From the NCBI GenBank assembly GCA_030625695.1, contig DAOUQK010000003.1:1-41067 (forward strand): a DNA stretch of 41,067 nucleotides, written 5' to 3'. Below the pieces are notes generated by a model, which searched no databases, was not told the DNA's origin, and saw nothing but the letters and a program-made list of their open reading frames with translations. Below, in pieces: positions 9,072 to 17,563 of the stretch; position 1 is the first letter of the stretch; each line of letters starts with the position of its first letter. Origin of the DNA: Paracoccaceae bacterium. Its GTDB lineage: Bacteria; Pseudomonadota; Alphaproteobacteria; Rhodobacterales; Rhodobacteraceae. A program made the translations under genes and the position numbers.

Positions 9072-10847
9072 TCAAATGTTCTGTTCCTGCATGTCGCCCG
9101 CATCAATCCCGGCCACTTCCACAGGGTTTTTCATCGCGTCACGGCGGAACGGTTCGCCTAGTTCCTGGTTGATCATCGCCTCGATCAATGTGGTGATGCC
9201 GTTATTCATCTGGTCCTTGATCGCCTGATCAAGTGCAGCCGTCAGCTCCTCCATTGAATGGACCACAACACCTTTCAATCCGCAGGCATTGGCGATCCCG
9301 GCATACGACACCCCAGTTCCCAACTCAGTGCCAACAAAGTTGTCATTATACCAAAGCGTCGAGTTACGCTTTTCCGCGCCCCACTGATAGTTGCGAAACA
9401 CCACTTGCGTCACAGCGGGCCATTCGTCCCGGCCAATCGCCGTCAGTTCGGTCACGGCAATGCCAAACGCGCCATCACCGGAAAACCCGACAACCGGCAC
9501 ATCCGGACAGCCGATCTTGGCCCCGACCACCGAGGGCAGGCCATAACCGCAAGGGCCGAACAGGCCCGGTGCCAGATACTTACGCCCCTCTTCGAACGAT
9601 GAATAGGCATTGCCGATCGCACAGTTGTTGCCAATGTCCGAGGAAATGATTGCCTCACCCGGCAGGCCCGCCATGATCGCTCTCCAGGCTTTTCTCGGGC
9701 TTAGCCAATCCGGCTTGTCCGCACGGGCGCGCTGGTTCCAGGTGGTGCCCGGGTCGTCCTCTTCGTGGTCCATGCTGGACAGTTCCTGGGCCCAGGCCGA
9801 TTTGGTCTGTGCAATCAACCCTTCGCGGTCGGACCGTCCGGCGTCTCCCGCACTCTCGCTTAGCTTTTCAAGGATCGAACGGGCCACCTTGCCTGCATCG
9901 CCAACGATGCCAACGCTCACCGGTTTGGTCAGGCCAATCCGATCCGGGTTCAGATCAACCTGAATGATCTTCGCCTGCGTCGGCCAATAATCAATGCCAT
10001 AGCCCGGCAGGGTAGAAAACGGGTTCAACCGCGACCCCAGTGCCAACACCACATCAGCTTTGGAGATCAACTCCATCCCCGCCTTGTTGCCATTGTACCC
10101 CAATGGCCCGGCAAACAAAGGGTGCGAGCCGGGAAAGGCATCATTATGCTGATAGCCGACACATACCGGCGCCGACAGGCGTTCGGCCAACGCAACCGTG
10201 TCGCCAATTGCGCCCGACAGGATCACCCCGGCACCGTTCAGGATCACCGGGAACTTGGCACCGGACAACAAGTCAGCCGCCTGTTGCAACGCAGTCTCGC
10301 CGCCACCGGGGCGTTCAAACCCGACGATGGCCGGCAATTCGATGTCCACCACTTGCGTGAACATATCGCGTGGCACGTTGATCTGCGCCGGGGCAGACGC
10401 ACGGCGCGCTTTCATGATCACCCGGTTCAGAACCTCGGCCACACGGGTCGGGTCGCGCACTTCTTCCTGATAACACACCATGTCTTCGAACATCTTCATC
10501 TGTTCGACTTCCTGAAACCCGCCCTGACCGATGGTTTTGTTGGCGGCCTGCGGTGTCACCAGCAACAGCGGTGTGTGGTTCCAATAGGCGGTCTTGACTG
10601 CGGTCACAAAGTTGGCAATCCCCGGACCGTTCTGGGCAATCATCATGCTCATTTTACCGGTGGCGCGGGTGTACCCGTCCGCCATCATCCCGCCCGACCC
10701 TTCGTGGGCGCAATCCCAGAAATTGATGCCCGCCTTGGGAAAAATATCCGAGATTGGCATGAACGCCGACCCAATGATGCCAAACACCTCACTGATCCCG
10801 TGCATCTGCATGGTTTTGACAAAGGCTTCTTCGGTGGTCATTTTCAT
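9072..10847 (-). CDS. xsc: Sulfoacetaldehyde acetyltransferase (ThDP-dependent)
   Basis: 591 aa; MKMTTEEAFVKTMQMHGISEVFGIIGSAFMPISDIFPKAGINFWDCAHEGSGGMMADGYTRATGKMSMMIAQNGPG; matches the Xsc family pattern. Confidence 0.95.
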   Translation of the reverse strand: MKMTTEEAFVKTMQMHGISEVFGIIGSAFMPISDIFPKAGINFWDCAHEGSGGMMADGYTRATGKMSMMIAQNGPGIANFVTAVKTAYWNHTPLLLVTPQAANKTIGQGGFQEVEQMKMFEDMVCYQEEVRDPTRVAEVLNRVIMKARRASAPAQINVPRDMFTQVVDIELPAIVGFERPGGGETALQQAADLLSGAKFPVILNGAGVILSGAIGDTVALAERLSAPVCVGYQHNDAFPGSHPLFAGPLGYNGNKAGMELISKADVVLALGSRLNPFSTLPGYGIDYWPTQAKIIQVDLNPDRIGLTKPVSVGIVGDAGKVARSILEKLSESAGDAGRSDREGLIAQTKSAWAQELSSMDHEEDDPGTTWNQRARADKPDWLSPRKAWRAIMAGLPGEAIISSDIGNNCAIGNAYSSFEEGRKYLAPGLFGPCGYGLPSVVGAKIGCPDVPVVGFSGDGAFGIAVTELTAIGRDEWPAVTQVVFRNYQWGAEKRNSTLWYNDNFVGTELGTGVSYAGIANACGLKGVVVHSMEELTAALDQAIKDQMNNGITTLIEAMINQELGEPFRRDAMKNPVEVAGIDAGDMQEQNI

Positions 10848-10893
10848 TTTGGGACAGCTCCTGCGCGTAGGGTGATTCCGGCGGATCGCCGAC

Positions 10894-11009
10894 TAGAGCG
10901 AAACCAATCTAATCAGAGTCATGCATTCATCCTCCAGCCCGAGGCAGCGTTTTCTTTTCCAAACGCGTTCGGGCCGGAGAGTGAATTCAATTGGATTGGA
11001 TTCGCTCTA
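10894..11009. mobile_element. 116-bp palindromic MITE-like element, copy 1 (TAGAGCG...CGCTCTA)
   Basis: Terminal inverted repeats TAGAGCGAAaCCAAT/ATTGGaTTCGCTCTA; reverse complement aligns without gaps to copy 2 at 22920-23035 (about 84/116 identical by hand count). Confidence 0.75.
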
Positions 11010-11088
11010 ATTCGGTGTAGGCAGGCAAACAAACCGCCAATAGGGCCAGATTGCCATACTGGATGAATCCAGGCGCTACACAAACCCC

Positions 11089-11126
11089 GCGAAGAAAGCC
11101 ATTCATGGCTTGATGAGCGGCCCCTC
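11089..11126 (-). terminator. Intrinsic terminator module downstream of tauR (repeated after gshA)
   Basis: Minus strand GAGGGGCCGCTCATCAAGCCATGAATGGCTTTCTTCGC; AAGCCA-TGAA-TGGCTT stem followed by T-rich tail. Confidence 0.75.
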
Positions 11127-12585
11127 AACAGGCATCCAACACCTCAGCAACGCGGGCGATTCCGGTGGCAATTCTCTCAACCGGGATCGACGAATACCCC
11201 AACCGGTAATAATTCAACGGTCTGGAGCCCCGGGCAAAAAACGGCCCCCCCGGTTCGACCACAACACTTTTGTCCCGAAACGCCCCGGTCAATCCGGCAA
11301 TATCCGCCCCCTCAGGGCCCCGCATCCACAACGACGACCCCCCATAAACTCCGCGCCCGGCAATGTTCAGCCCATGCTCGGCCACCGCAGTTTCCAGCGC
11401 CACCCTTCGGTCATGCAGGGCCACACTCATGCGTTTGATCTGTGCATCATAATGCCCAAGACTCAGAAAATAGGCCGCCGTCCTTTGAATATGCCCCGGC
11501 GGATGGCGCAGAATCACGGCCCTCAGGGCGCGTGCCTGACGGATAAACGCCTCTGACCCGACCAGATATCCCAGCCTTAACCCCGGAAACAGCGACTTGG
11601 AAAAACTGCCGACGTAAATCACCCGCCCGTCGAGATCCAACGACTTCAACGCCGGGGACGGGGCGGCCAGAAACGACATTTCAAATTCGTAGTCGTCTTC
11701 GATGATCAGCGCATCCAATTCGCGCGCCCGCTCCAGCAAAGCCTGGCGGCGCGCCAGCGGCATGGTCGCTGTGGTCGGGCTTTGATGGCTTGGGGTTGTG
11801 AAAATCACATCGGCCCGGTCGGGAATATCCTCGGGCGGCAACCCGTCATCATCCACTTTCACCAGATCCAGATTGCCCTGGATATTCAACAGCAAATCGC
11901 GTTGCGCGTGATAACACGGATCCTCCATCACCACGTTCTTCCCGCGCCCCAGCAAGATTTGCGCGCTTAACCACATGGCATTCTGCGCGCCCATAGTGAT
12001 CAGAATCTCTTCGGGTCTGGCCGTAATCCCCCTTCGGGGCAAAGTATGGCGGGCGATATATTCGATCAGCAATGGGTCATCCTGATCAAAGTAATCTCCG
12101 GTCAGCGCTGCAAAATCCTTTTGTCCCAGCGCGCGCAACGCGCACAACCGCCAATTGGCGTGATCAAACAGGCCCGGGTCGGCCTGCCCGTAAATGAAAG
12201 GATAGCGCATTTTCCGCCAGTCCGCAGGCTTGACCGGCGTATCCCCACCAGTGAAATCGTGACTGATTACCCGGTTCCAATCGATCTTGTCCTCGCCCCG
12301 TGGGGCGGGCGAATAAACCGGCGGCACCGGCGCGTTTTCGGACACGAAGTATCCCGACCGCCCGCGCGCATCCAGATAGTCATTGGCCACCAGTTCGGTA
12401 TAGGCTAGCGTGACGGTGATCCTTGCCACCCCCAGATGCACCGCCATCCCGCGTGACGATGGCAGTTTTTCACCAATGTGAAACCGCCCCGACAGAATGC
12501 CTTCGGCAATCATCTGCTGTATCCGCGCCTGCAACGTACCCTGGGCATCGGCGTTCAGAAAAAAGGTTTCAACTGGAATGGACAT
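11125..12585 (-). CDS. tauR: MocR/GntR-type regulator with aminotransferase-like domain, TauR
   Basis: N-terminal wHTH (IQQMIAEGILSGRFHIGEKLPSSRGMAVHLGVARITVTLAYTELVANDYL), C-terminal PLP fold (IIEDDYEFEMSF...VIYVGSFSKSLFPGLRLGYLV), next to xsc. Confidence 0.85.
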   Translation of the reverse strand: MSIPVETFFLNADAQGTLQARIQQMIAEGILSGRFHIGEKLPSSRGMAVHLGVARITVTLAYTELVANDYLDARGRSGYFVSENAPVPPVYSPAPRGEDKIDWNRVISHDFTGGDTPVKPADWRKMRYPFIYGQADPGLFDHANWRLCALRALGQKDFAALTGDYFDQDDPLLIEYIARHTLPRRGITARPEEILITMGAQNAMWLSAQILLGRGKNVVMEDPCYHAQRDLLLNIQGNLDLVKVDDDGLPPEDIPDRADVIFTTPSHQSPTTATMPLARRQALLERARELDALIIEDDYEFEMSFLAAPSPALKSLDLDGRVIYVGSFSKSLFPGLRLGYLVGSEAFIRQARALRAVILRHPPGHIQRTAAYFLSLGHYDAQIKRMSVALHDRRVALETAVAEHGLNIAGRGVYGGSSLWMRGPEGADIAGLTGAFRDKSVVVEPGGPFFARGSRPLNYYRLGYSSIPVERIATGIARVAEVLDAC

Positions 12586-12599
12586 AGCTAAAGAATAGA

Positions 12600-12630
12600 C
12601 TGGACTTATTCCAAGCGCAAACTGGACTTG
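12600..12630 (+). promoter_or_regulatory. Putative TauR operator: direct repeat CTGGACTTA / CTGGACTTG
   Basis: CTGGACTTA at 12600-12608 and CTGGACTTG at 12622-12630, 22 nt start to start, 15 bp upstream of the tauR start codon. Confidence 0.65.
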
Positions 12631-12813
12631 TCACGAGTGCGAAGCCACCGGATGTAAGGCGTAGAAATATTTGGCAGGAACTTTTCGGCAAACATTCTAA
12701 TTCAGGTCCAGGCGCACCTGAAGCTTTACATATTCGACAAAAAACCGCTCAACAAAAAAGCGTTGGGATAACGCGCTCCCAGACGGTAGATTGATCAAAA
12801 GAGGAGGTTCAGC

Positions 12814-14550
12814 TTGGAGCGGCGACTGGTTGCCATTCTCGCCATCGACGTGGTGGGTTACTCTGCGCTGATGCGAAGAGACGAGGAAGGTACGCTTGCC
12901 AATCTTCTGGCCTGCCGTGAATTGACCGACAAACATATAGCGGCCCATACCGGGCGTATTTTTGCGACCGCGGGTGATAGTGTACTGGCCGAATTTTCCA
13001 GGCCAGTCGAGGCGGTGCGATGCGGGATTGATATTCAACAAGAGTTGGCAACCAGAAATGGGGACCGTCATGAAGACAACCGGATGGATCTGCGTATCGG
13101 TGTTAATCTTGGGGACGTCATGGAACAGGACGGCAATCTGTTCGGTGACGGGGTCAATGTGGCGGCGCGGCTGGAATCTTTATCTGAGCCGGCTGGCATG
13201 TGTGTGTCCGATTCCGTCTACGAACAGGTACGCGATCGGTTGAGTGTCCAATTCAGGGACTCTGGCGATCAGGTGGTTAAGAACATTGACCGTCCGGTGC
13301 GGGCTTGGAAATGGTCTGCACTGGAGCCCACCACGAAAACCAAAACCAAAGTGGAACCCTCGCCTCAGTCTGAATTTCCGTCAATCGCGGTATTGCCGTT
13401 CGAAAACATGTCGGGTGATCCAGAACAGGAATTTCTGGCGGACGGCATAGCCGAAGAAATCATAACGACGTTGTCCAAAGTTCCTGGCCTGCTTGTGGTC
13501 GCCCGCATTTCCACATTCAGTTACAAAGGACAGTCGATCGACGTAAAGCAAATCGGGTCCGAGCAGAATGTGCGTTATGTGTTGGAGGGCAGTGTCCGCA
13601 GGTCCGGCAACCGCGTTCGCGTCACTGCGCAGCTTGTTGACGCCGTCAGCGGGCACCATCGGTGGGCCGAACGGTATGATCGCAATATTGATGACATTTT
13701 TGAGTTGCAGGACGAGATGGCGTTGCGCGTTGCCACGGCCCTTCTGGGCGAAATGATCGGTGGCGAAATGGCACGGACCCGTGGTGCTGGGACCACAGAT
13801 GTTGAGGCCTGGGTACAGCATATAAGAGGCGTCGCGGCCATGCGTTCAATCACCCGAGATGTGCTTTTGGATTCACGGCGGCTGGTAGAGTTTGCCGCCC
13901 AGCTTGACCCGACCTATGCCGCACCCCTGAGCACCCTTGGCTTGATACATGCGATGGACGCACGGCACGGATTCAGCGATTCGCGCAGCGGCTCGATCAC
14001 CAAGGCGCGGGACTATGCCAATCGTTCTATCGCGCTGGATCCAGACAACTCAGAAGCTTATGGTGTTCTGGGCTTTGCCGACAATCTGGACGGGAATCTG
14101 AAAGCGGCGATTGAAAAGCATGAAATCTCGCTTCGGATGAACCCCAACCACGCCGAAGTCACAATACGTCATGCTTTGACTTTGGTGTTTAATGGCCAAC
14201 CGGACGACGCCGTCAGGGCTGCAGAAAAGGCCATGCGCCTTTGCCCCATTCACCCTCCGTGGTATGCTGGAGTATATGGTTTTGCGCTTCGGGCATCGGG
14301 GCGATATGACGACTCGATCAAGGAATTTGAAGAATACGGGCGTCTGGTCAAAGGTTTTGGTCATGTTGATCTGACGATTGTGTATGTGATGAAAGGTGAC
14401 ATGGAAGCCGCCCGGCAACAGGCGGGCAAAGTTATGTTACATCGCCCTGATTTTAAAGTATCCAACTGGGCGGCAACGCAACTTTATGCTGACGACCTTG
14501 GGTCGCAAATGGACAGGGACGCATTGCTCAAGGCAGGATTACCTGCTTAG
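12814..14550 (+). CDS. Class III adenylate/guanylate cyclase with TolB/FlgO-like and TPR domains (TTG start)
   Basis: RRLVAILAIDVVGYSALMRRDEEGT...TAGDSVLAEF...GDGVNVAARLES cyclase motifs, then SIAVLPFENMSGDPEQEFLADGIAEEIITTLSK, then TPR repeats. GAGGAGG RBS 6 nt upstream of TTG. Confidence 0.88.
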   Translation: MERRLVAILAIDVVGYSALMRRDEEGTLANLLACRELTDKHIAAHTGRIFATAGDSVLAEFSRPVEAVRCGIDIQQELATRNGDRHEDNRMDLRIGVNLGDVMEQDGNLFGDGVNVAARLESLSEPAGMCVSDSVYEQVRDRLSVQFRDSGDQVVKNIDRPVRAWKWSALEPTTKTKTKVEPSPQSEFPSIAVLPFENMSGDPEQEFLADGIAEEIITTLSKVPGLLVVARISTFSYKGQSIDVKQIGSEQNVRYVLEGSVRRSGNRVRVTAQLVDAVSGHHRWAERYDRNIDDIFELQDEMALRVATALLGEMIGGEMARTRGAGTTDVEAWVQHIRGVAAMRSITRDVLLDSRRLVEFAAQLDPTYAAPLSTLGLIHAMDARHGFSDSRSGSITKARDYANRSIALDPDNSEAYGVLGFADNLDGNLKAAIEKHEISLRMNPNHAEVTIRHALTLVFNGQPDDAVRAAEKAMRLCPIHPPWYAGVYGFALRASGRYDDSIKEFEEYGRLVKGFGHVDLTIVYVMKGDMEAARQQAGKVMLHRPDFKVSNWAATQLYADDLGSQMDRDALLKAGLPA

Positions 14551-15548
14551 AATCGCGTCTTAATCTCGTCCCTCACCACTTCGCGCGCCTTGTGTTTTTC
14601 ACGCAAGAATACAAACAACCCAGCACCGACGATCATTGCCATGCCGGTCCAGACCTCCCATTCGGGCAGGTCAGACCAGATCATCCAGCCCCAGAACACC
14701 GCCAGCGGCAGGCCAACATATTCATATGGCGCGATGGTGGCGGCATTCGACAACCGGTAGGCCTGAGACAGGCAATAGCCGATTATCGCCGAATTGAAGC
14801 CCAGCCCGAACAGCAGGACCCAATCGCCCTCCGCCGGCCACACCCAGGCGCGCAGCAGGAACTCGACACTGGCATTGTCGTGGCCGCCGTACCGCCCATC
14901 GCCGGCCACCAGCCAGAACAGGGACGAAACCACAACAAACGCCACCTGAATATAGATCGCCATGGCCGAGGCTTTGCTGAAGGGCCCAAGTTTGCGGGTC
15001 AAAAGTTGCATTCCGGCATAGGCCAACGCCGACAGCACTGGCAGCAGCAGCACGATCCGATCCACCTCCAGCGCCTCGTTATCGACCCAAGGCCGCTGCA
15101 TGACGACCACGCCAAGAAAGCCGAACACAACCGCGCCGATCCGCAACGGCCCGACCTTTTCGCCCAGGACCGGGATCGACAGTAACGTGATGAACAAAGG
15201 GGCCACAAAGAACAGCGCCGTGGCATCCGCCAATGGCAACACCGCGAAGGCCGCGAAAAAGCACATGTTGGCAATCACCACCAGCAATCCGCGCAAAGCA
15301 TGCAGGCCGGGTTGGTGGGTCTTCAGGATGCGCCAGCCGCCTTCGGCCTGCACCAAAAACAGGGTGAACACGATACCAATGGCCGACCGGGCAAAGACGA
15401 TCTGATGCAGCGGATAGCCGCCGGACAATTGCTTGACCAGCATATCGTTGACTGAAATGGCCAGCATTCCAAACAGAATAAAGGCAATCCCGGCAGTGGG
15501 CCCGAAAGCGGACCTGTGCGATATTGCGCCGCTCATGTGGGTCTCCAT
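14547..15548 (-). CDS. EamA/DMT-family transporter
   Basis: Two EamA-type halves, ~10 TM segments; SINDMLVKQLSGGYPLHQIVFARSAIGIVF. Confidence 0.85.
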   Translation of the reverse strand: METHMSGAISHRSAFGPTAGIAFILFGMLAISVNDMLVKQLSGGYPLHQIVFARSAIGIVFTLFLVQAEGGWRILKTHQPGLHALRGLLVVIANMCFFAAFAVLPLADATALFFVAPLFITLLSIPVLGEKVGPLRIGAVVFGFLGVVVMQRPWVDNEALEVDRIVLLLPVLSALAYAGMQLLTRKLGPFSKASAMAIYIQVAFVVVSSLFWLVAGDGRYGGHDNASVEFLLRAWVWPAEGDWVLLFGLGFNSAIIGYCLSQAYRLSNAATIAPYEYVGLPLAVFWGWMIWSDLPEWEVWTGMAMIVGAGLFVFLREKHKAREVVRDEIKTRF

Positions 15549-15713
15549 TCGTGGGATGGGATAAAGCCCGCCGCACAGACCTCAGCGTTATCACATATTG
15601 CCGGTTTGACAATGCTGCGATTTTACAATGCCTGGGCGCGGTTTTTGCGATTGGCCTTAGGCGTCAGGCCGATATACTCTGCCCCAAAACCAACATCATT
15701 TCCGAGGCCCCCA

Positions 15714-16241
15714 ATGAAGATGAGCGACCAACGCGAGATTGCCGCCGACCCGGCCACTGTTTACGCGGCCCTGCTGGACCCCGAGGTGCTCAAGGCCTGC
15801 GTGCCCGGTGCTACCGAAGTGATTGGCAACCCAGGCGATGGCTATACCGCAAGTGTTACCCAAAAGGTCGGACCGGTGAAGGCGACCTTCAAGGGACAGG
15901 TTATCATGGCCAATATGGTCGAAAACCAATCTCTGACCATATCGGGGTCTGGCAAAGGGGGGGCTGCCGGGTTTGCCAAAGGCGGGGCCGAAGTGACGCT
16001 GACACCATCCGAAACCGGCACCCTGCTTGCGTATGAGGTCGAAGCCAAAGTGGGCGGTAAGATCGCCCAGCTTGGCAGCCGCTTGATCGACGGTTTTGCC
16101 AAAAAGATGGCCGATCAGTTCTTTACCAACCTGCAACAGGCTATTGAGGGTCCGGCAGACCCCGCCGACGACGGCCCATCCGGGTCGGACAAGGCCCCCG
16201 CCAAAAAGGGCTGGTTCAAGAAAGTTACCGGACGAAGTTGA
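15714..16241 (+). CDS. CoxG/SRPBCC-family protein (carbon monoxide dehydrogenase subunit G-like)
   Basis: MKMSDQREIAADPATVYAALLDPEVLKACVPGATEV...QKVGPVKATFKGQV...SGSGKGGAAGFAKGGAEVTLTP; ATG at 15714. Confidence 0.85.
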   Translation: MKMSDQREIAADPATVYAALLDPEVLKACVPGATEVIGNPGDGYTASVTQKVGPVKATFKGQVIMANMVENQSLTISGSGKGGAAGFAKGGAEVTLTPSETGTLLAYEVEAKVGGKIAQLGSRLIDGFAKKMADQFFTNLQQAIEGPADPADDGPSGSDKAPAKKGWFKKVTGRS

Positions 16242-16301
16242 CCCAACAAACGCTATCGTTTCGATCCGCGATCTTCGTAAAGTTTATGCAACGGGCTACC
16301 C
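16239..16301 (+). pseudogene. Remnant of the N-terminus of an ABC transporter ATPase
   Basis: In-frame reading VDPTNAIVSIRDLRKVYATGYP resembles the A-loop start of ABC-2 type ATPases ('..IRDLRKVYATG..'); no Walker A follows. Confidence 0.5.
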
Positions 16302-16351
16302 CAACCCCAACCTTGGTTTATCGCAGCGCGAAGGCCGTGAAACTGTCGGTT

Positions 16352-16936
16352 TCAAGCGGTTCGCAGCAACACTTTGTTCGACCCAACTGCCTTGGCGATC
16401 TTGGAATATTGCAATGACTTGCTTCTCGAGCCAGCAGCACTGCGTAACAAAAGCGTTTCGGTCTGGGCCAGAATCGCCTGCGCTTGTTGGTTCACCTGGG
16501 CTGACGTTTCCCGAGACGTTGGCGTCAGAACCCGTGTCGTCGTTTCGGTCGTCCCCGGGCGTGTCGCTTTGCCACGCGGCAAGTCCTGACTGCGATTGCT
16601 GCGTGCCAAACTGGCCATCTGATCCGAGGCCGACTTTAAGACCCGCTGGACTTCTTCATAATCGCTGTCTTTGGGAATATCCTTTGACAGGACGCTAAAC
16701 CGCTCGGCCAGACAATCGATACGGTACGCTTCGTCAAGCGATCCGCAGAATTTTTTGGCCGCCGTCAATCCACTTACGACAACCGCAGTATATGCAACCG
16801 ACCCGAACTCTCCGGCAGGAAGGATGACGGTATAAATAATTGCACCAGGAACGCCCTGCGCCACTACGGGCACTGCGGGCAACACCATCGAGGCTATCGC
16901 CACGGCAAATAGTGGTTTCCGGAAATATGTGCGCAT
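16352..16936 (-). CDS. Hypothetical secreted protein
   Basis: Start at MRTYFRKPLFAVAIASMVLPAVPVVAQG (signal peptide); remainder unrecognised, two cysteines (FCGSLDEAYRIDCLAERF). Confidence 0.6.
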   Translation of the reverse strand: MRTYFRKPLFAVAIASMVLPAVPVVAQGVPGAIIYTVILPAGEFGSVAYTAVVVSGLTAAKKFCGSLDEAYRIDCLAERFSVLSKDIPKDSDYEEVQRVLKSASDQMASLARSNRSQDLPRGKATRPGTTETTTRVLTPTSRETSAQVNQQAQAILAQTETLLLRSAAGSRSKSLQYSKIAKAVGSNKVLLRTA

Positions 16937-17117
16937 CGGTTCGACTCCTAAATTGGCTATGCCGAAACAGATCATATTATTGCGCCCAAAACAATTGCTG
17001 TCTTATGAGCAGAGGTAATAGAAAGCGGGTTTGTGCCGCCTGATGGTTTTAAGCAAGTTGAATTAAACCTTTGCAGGCGCTAAGATTTTTTCAATCACCA
17101 ATTGATCGGAACGAATC

Positions 17118-17483
17118 ATGTCCAGACTATTCGCACTTCTGACGGCAGGAGTCTTCCTGCTTGGGTTGCCTTCAGTCGGGTCCGCACAGATCAGTAACCT
17201 GGCATTGGGGCAGGCAAAATCGCGGCTGGCTTGCGGTGCGGGCGTTGTCGTTTCTGCGGTAACGCTGCCCAATGGGTCGTTGCAGGTAACCTGCGCGCGC
17301 AATCCGGTGGAATCTTCGGCATCCTCGACAACCGCGTCAACCGTTGCGCAAACAACTGGTCTGGTCACGCCAGCCGGGATTGGGGCAGTGATCAGCGTGA
17401 CCATTGTGGTGGGCCTTACCGGTGGGGGCGACACTGGCACCACCACCACCACCAGCCAGCCGCGCCGTGGCTCCGACCGATAG
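17118..17483 (+). CDS. Hypothetical secreted/membrane-associated small protein with Gly/Thr-rich tail
   Basis: MSRLFALLTAGVFLLGLPSVGSAQ signal peptide; C-terminal hydrophobic segment then GGGDTGTTTTTSQPRRGSDR. Confidence 0.6.
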   Translation: MSRLFALLTAGVFLLGLPSVGSAQISNLALGQAKSRLACGAGVVVSAVTLPNGSLQVTCARNPVESSASSTTASTVAQTTGLVTPAGIGAVISVTIVVGLTGGGDTGTTTTTSQPRRGSDR

Positions 17484-17563
17484 GCGGCCAGGAAACCGGG
17501 CCTCGGCGTTGCAAAATTGTCTGCGACACGGGAAATGCACGCTCGCGGGTGATCAAGTTTTCG

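Noticed and set aside
11059-11072. Palindrome CTGGATGAATCCAG between tauR and xsc, considered as a TauR site
   Set aside because: Inverted rather than direct repeat and lacks the CTGGAC core seen at 12600-12630; kept only as a weak candidate.
14547-14550. Overlapping stop codons of the convergent cyclase and DMT transporter genes (TTAG)
   Set aside because: Real but common in compact bacterial genomes; no special function inferred.
15605-15630. TTGACA ... TACAAT promoter-like pair upstream of the coxG-like gene
   Set aside because: The spacer is only ~12 nt, too short for a sigma70 promoter.
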